A DNA stretch of 64,000 bases from NCEH01 sp002257205 (lineage in GTDB: Bacteria; Pseudomonadota; Alphaproteobacteria; Rhizobiales; Xanthobacteraceae). A model generated the notes under the pieces. That model worked only from the letters and a program-made list of their open reading frames with translations. It was not told where the DNA came from and did not search any database. Made by a program: the position numbers and the translations under genes. The stretch lies in the NCBI RefSeq assembly GCF_043195105.1, contig NZ_JBAFWO010000004.1. One strand, written 5' to 3'. This document shows, piece by piece, positions 62,423-64,000 of the stretch. The first letter of the stretch is position 1. Each line of letters starts with the position of its first letter.

Positions 62423-62644
62423 TCAGCGCACGCAGGTGATGGAATGAAGGGGGACGATCTGTTCCTTCTGGTTCTCGCCGCCGGCGATCTGGCAGCGCAG
62501 ATAATCGCGGCCGACGCTCAGCGGGGCATAGCCGGTGATGGTCGTGCCGCCGACCACCTGGATGATGATTGCCTGGCCTGCCTTCGCACCGACAATTTCC
62601 AGGATGGCCTGGCGAAAATCGTCGTCCTTCATCTGGCACCGCAT
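62423..62644 (-). CDS. Small conserved-looking protein of unknown function
   Basis: A 73-residue protein with an AAGGGAG ribosome site seven bases before the ATG. It begins MRCQMKDDDFRQAILEIVG and then has alternating hydrophobic strands (GQAIIIQVVGG, TTITGYAPLS, DYLRCQIAGG, KEQIVPLHSITCVR), a pattern of small beta-barrels such as Sm-like folds. Three Cys are present. The fold is only a guess; the ribosome site and regular strands support a real gene. Confidence 0.65.
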   Translation of the reverse strand: MRCQMKDDDFRQAILEIVGAKAGQAIIIQVVGGTTITGYAPLSVGRDYLRCQIAGGENQKEQIVPLHSITCVR

Positions 62645-62781
62645 GTGGCACTCCCTTTGGGATCTGCGTTTCCTCGCTCGGCCGTTCCGGCTCTCACAAT
62701 GGGAACTATAACGCCGAAGCTGTGCGCTTAGACATGCGGTGCGCGCAAATCTTCACCCGGAGGTCTGTGCGGTGCGTGCGC

Positions 62782-64000
62782 CTACGGAGCGGGTGCAATG
62801 GCGTGGAAGAAGGCGCCGGTGACCGTTCCGCGCCGGCTGCCCGATGGGCCGAGCGACTGGCCCTGGGAATCGCTCAGTTCGGCCAGGGGCGCGTCTGCGC
62901 CACGGGTGAGGATGGTGGCATAATGGAATTCATGCCCGCGCACCCGCGCGCCTTCTAGGCCAAGGGGGGAGGGCGCGACCAGGCGCGCCTCGCGATAGCC
63001 GAGGTTCATCTTGCGTTTGGCGAAGCTGGTCTCAAGCTCGAGCAGGCCCAGCATCTCATGCGCCGTCCCAGACGCGTCGGTGAGGGCCGCGCCGAGGGCC
63101 ATATAGCCTCCGCATTCCCCATGCACCGGCTTTGCCTGCGCGAACGCGCGCACGCCCGCCTTGAAGCGCGCCGCCGCCGCCAGCGTGCCGGCATTGAGCT
63201 CGGGATAGCCGCCGGGCAGCCAGCAGACATCGCAGCTCGGGTCTGGCGCTTCGTCGGCGAGGGGGGAGAAGGGCAGGATTTCCGCGCCCCGCGCCCGCCA
63301 GGATTGCAGCAGGTGCGCATAGACGAAGCTGAAGGCGGCATCATGGGCGAGCGCGATCCGCTGGCCTGGCGGCGGCAGGTTCGGCGCGCCATCATGCTGG
63401 GGCAGGGCCGCCAGCGGGGCGGCGAGCGCGAGGATGGCGTCGAGGTCGCAATGCGCCTCCGCCATGTCGGCGAGGGCGCGGAAGCGTGCGGCGAGGTCGT
63501 CATGCTCCCCCGCCTGGACCAGGCCGAGATGGCGTTCGGGCAGAACCAGGGTATCGGTGCGGGGAATGGCGCCGAGCACGGGAATGCCGAGCGGCGACAT
63601 GGACTGGGTCACGAGGCGGGTATGACGCTCGCTGCCGACCCGGTTGAGGATCAGCCCGCCGATGCGGACGCGTGGGTCGTGGGTGGCGAAGCCCCGCGCC
63701 ACGGCGGCGGCGGTCTGCGACTGGCCGGACACGTCGAGCACCAGCAACACCGGGATGTTCAGGAGCGCCGCCACATCCGCCCCGGCGCCGGAGCGGCCCT
63801 CGCTGCCCGGCACGCCGTCGAACAGGCCCATGGCGCCTTCCACCACGAGCAGTTCGCCGCCCGCCGCCGCATCCGCCGCGAGGGTTTCCAGCAGCGCCGG
63901 CGGCATGGCCCAGCTATCCAGATTGAGGCCGGGCCGGCCGGTGGCGGCGGCGTGGAAGGCGGGGTCGATATAATCCGGCCCCGATTTCGCCGCGCGCACG
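62782..64000 (-). CDS. cobB: Cobyrinate a,c-diamide synthase, N-terminus outside the window
   Basis: About 405 residues are inside; the N-terminal P-loop part lies beyond the window edge, so this is a partial gene, not a broken one. The enzyme amidates the a and c carboxylates of cobyrinate in cobalamin synthesis with glutamine and ATP. Visible blocks: GPDYIDPAFHAAATGRPGLN, LLVVEGAMGLFDG, the glutamine amidotransferase Cys in VHGECGGYMALG, and GHEFHYAT near the end. Other cob genes probably lie to the right of the window. Confidence 0.93.
   Translation of the reverse strand, partial: VRAAKSGPDYIDPAFHAAATGRPGLNLDSWAMPPALLETLAADAAAGGELLVVEGAMGLFDGVPGSEGRSGAGADVAALLNIPVLLVLDVSGQSQTAAAVARGFATHDPRVRIGGLILNRVGSERHTRLVTQSMSPLGIPVLGAIPRTDTLVLPERHLGLVQAGEHDDLAARFRALADMAEAHCDLDAILALAAPLAALPQHDGAPNLPPPGQRIALAHDAAFSFVYAHLLQSWRARGAEILPFSPLADEAPDPSCDVCWLPGGYPELNAGTLAAAARFKAGVRAFAQAKPVHGECGGYMALGAALTDASGTAHEMLGLLELETSFAKRKMNLGYREARLVAPSPLGLEGARVRGHEFHYATILTRGADAPLAELSDSQGQSLGPSGSRRGTVTGAFFHAIAPAP

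Overview
The window is about two-thirds G+C or more and gene-dense, with long uninterrupted spurious frames opposite most genes. The gene set (NasT/NasS with an NrtABD-type transporter, an R-hydratase/phosphotransacetylase-ackA-fabI operon beside a PHA-type synthase, glutathione-dependent formaldehyde oxidation, ffh-rpsP-rimM-trmD-rplS, a parS site) points to the chromosome of an alphaproteobacterium of the Hyphomicrobiales, possibly Xanthobacteraceae. The order is a good inference; the family is a guess.

Layout. 0-10 kb: TonB-dependent receptor with a DUF2946-like partner, a hybrid histidine kinase, an HdeD-like membrane protein fused to a papain-like domain, a LysR regulator, a DUF1275 protein and Dps. 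10.7-18.5 kb: one rightward operon of a PHA-synthase-like enzyme, MaoC-hydratase/phosphate acyltransferase, acetate kinase, enoyl-ACP reductase and an MgtA-like P-type ATPase. 18.6-20.6 kb: S-(hydroxymethyl)glutathione dehydrogenase and S-formylglutathione hydrolase. 20.7-29 kb: a mixed set (hydroxyacid dehydrogenase, zinc peptidase, FAH hydrolase, MsrA, acetyltransferase, pyrophosphatase) with a perfect 16-bp parS palindrome at 27719-27734 and a block of palindromic repeats at 25067-25521.

29-42.4 kb is an assimilatory nitrate regulon read leftwards: nasT, nasS, a leader RNA, nrtA, nrtB, nrtD, a globin, an FAD oxidoreductase, a siroheme nitrite/sulfite reductase, an FNR-type flavoprotein and nasA. 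NasS is the likely nitrate sensor and NasT the RNA-binding antiterminator. The leader before nrtA holds two stem-loops with six-base AnnGnn loops, followed by a strong intrinsic terminator, and is preceded by a sigma-54-like promoter whose predicted start falls just before the first hairpin.

42.5-49.3 kb holds a little-understood surface-type locus: two inner-membrane-anchored proteins built from the same duplicated beta-sandwich module (one also carries a DUF4091-like glycosidase domain), diverging from a GT-C membrane glycosyltransferase and a GT-A-like protein. 50.3-54.8 kb is the ffh-rpsP-rimM-trmD-rplS operon, interrupted by an AT-rich foreign-looking membrane protein gene that overlaps the ffh stop codon. 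55-64 kb: trehalose synthase with a lysine/alanine-rich tail, an ECF sigma/anti-sigma pair diverging from a DUF4394 protein, an unknown secreted protein, succinate-semialdehyde dehydrogenase, a small unknown protein, and a cobyrinate diamide synthase cut by the window edge.

No tRNA, rRNA, CRISPR array, transposase or prophage was recognised. A composite three-hairpin repeat occurs twice in inverted orientation (7566-7672 and 49313-49450), both times between convergent genes.
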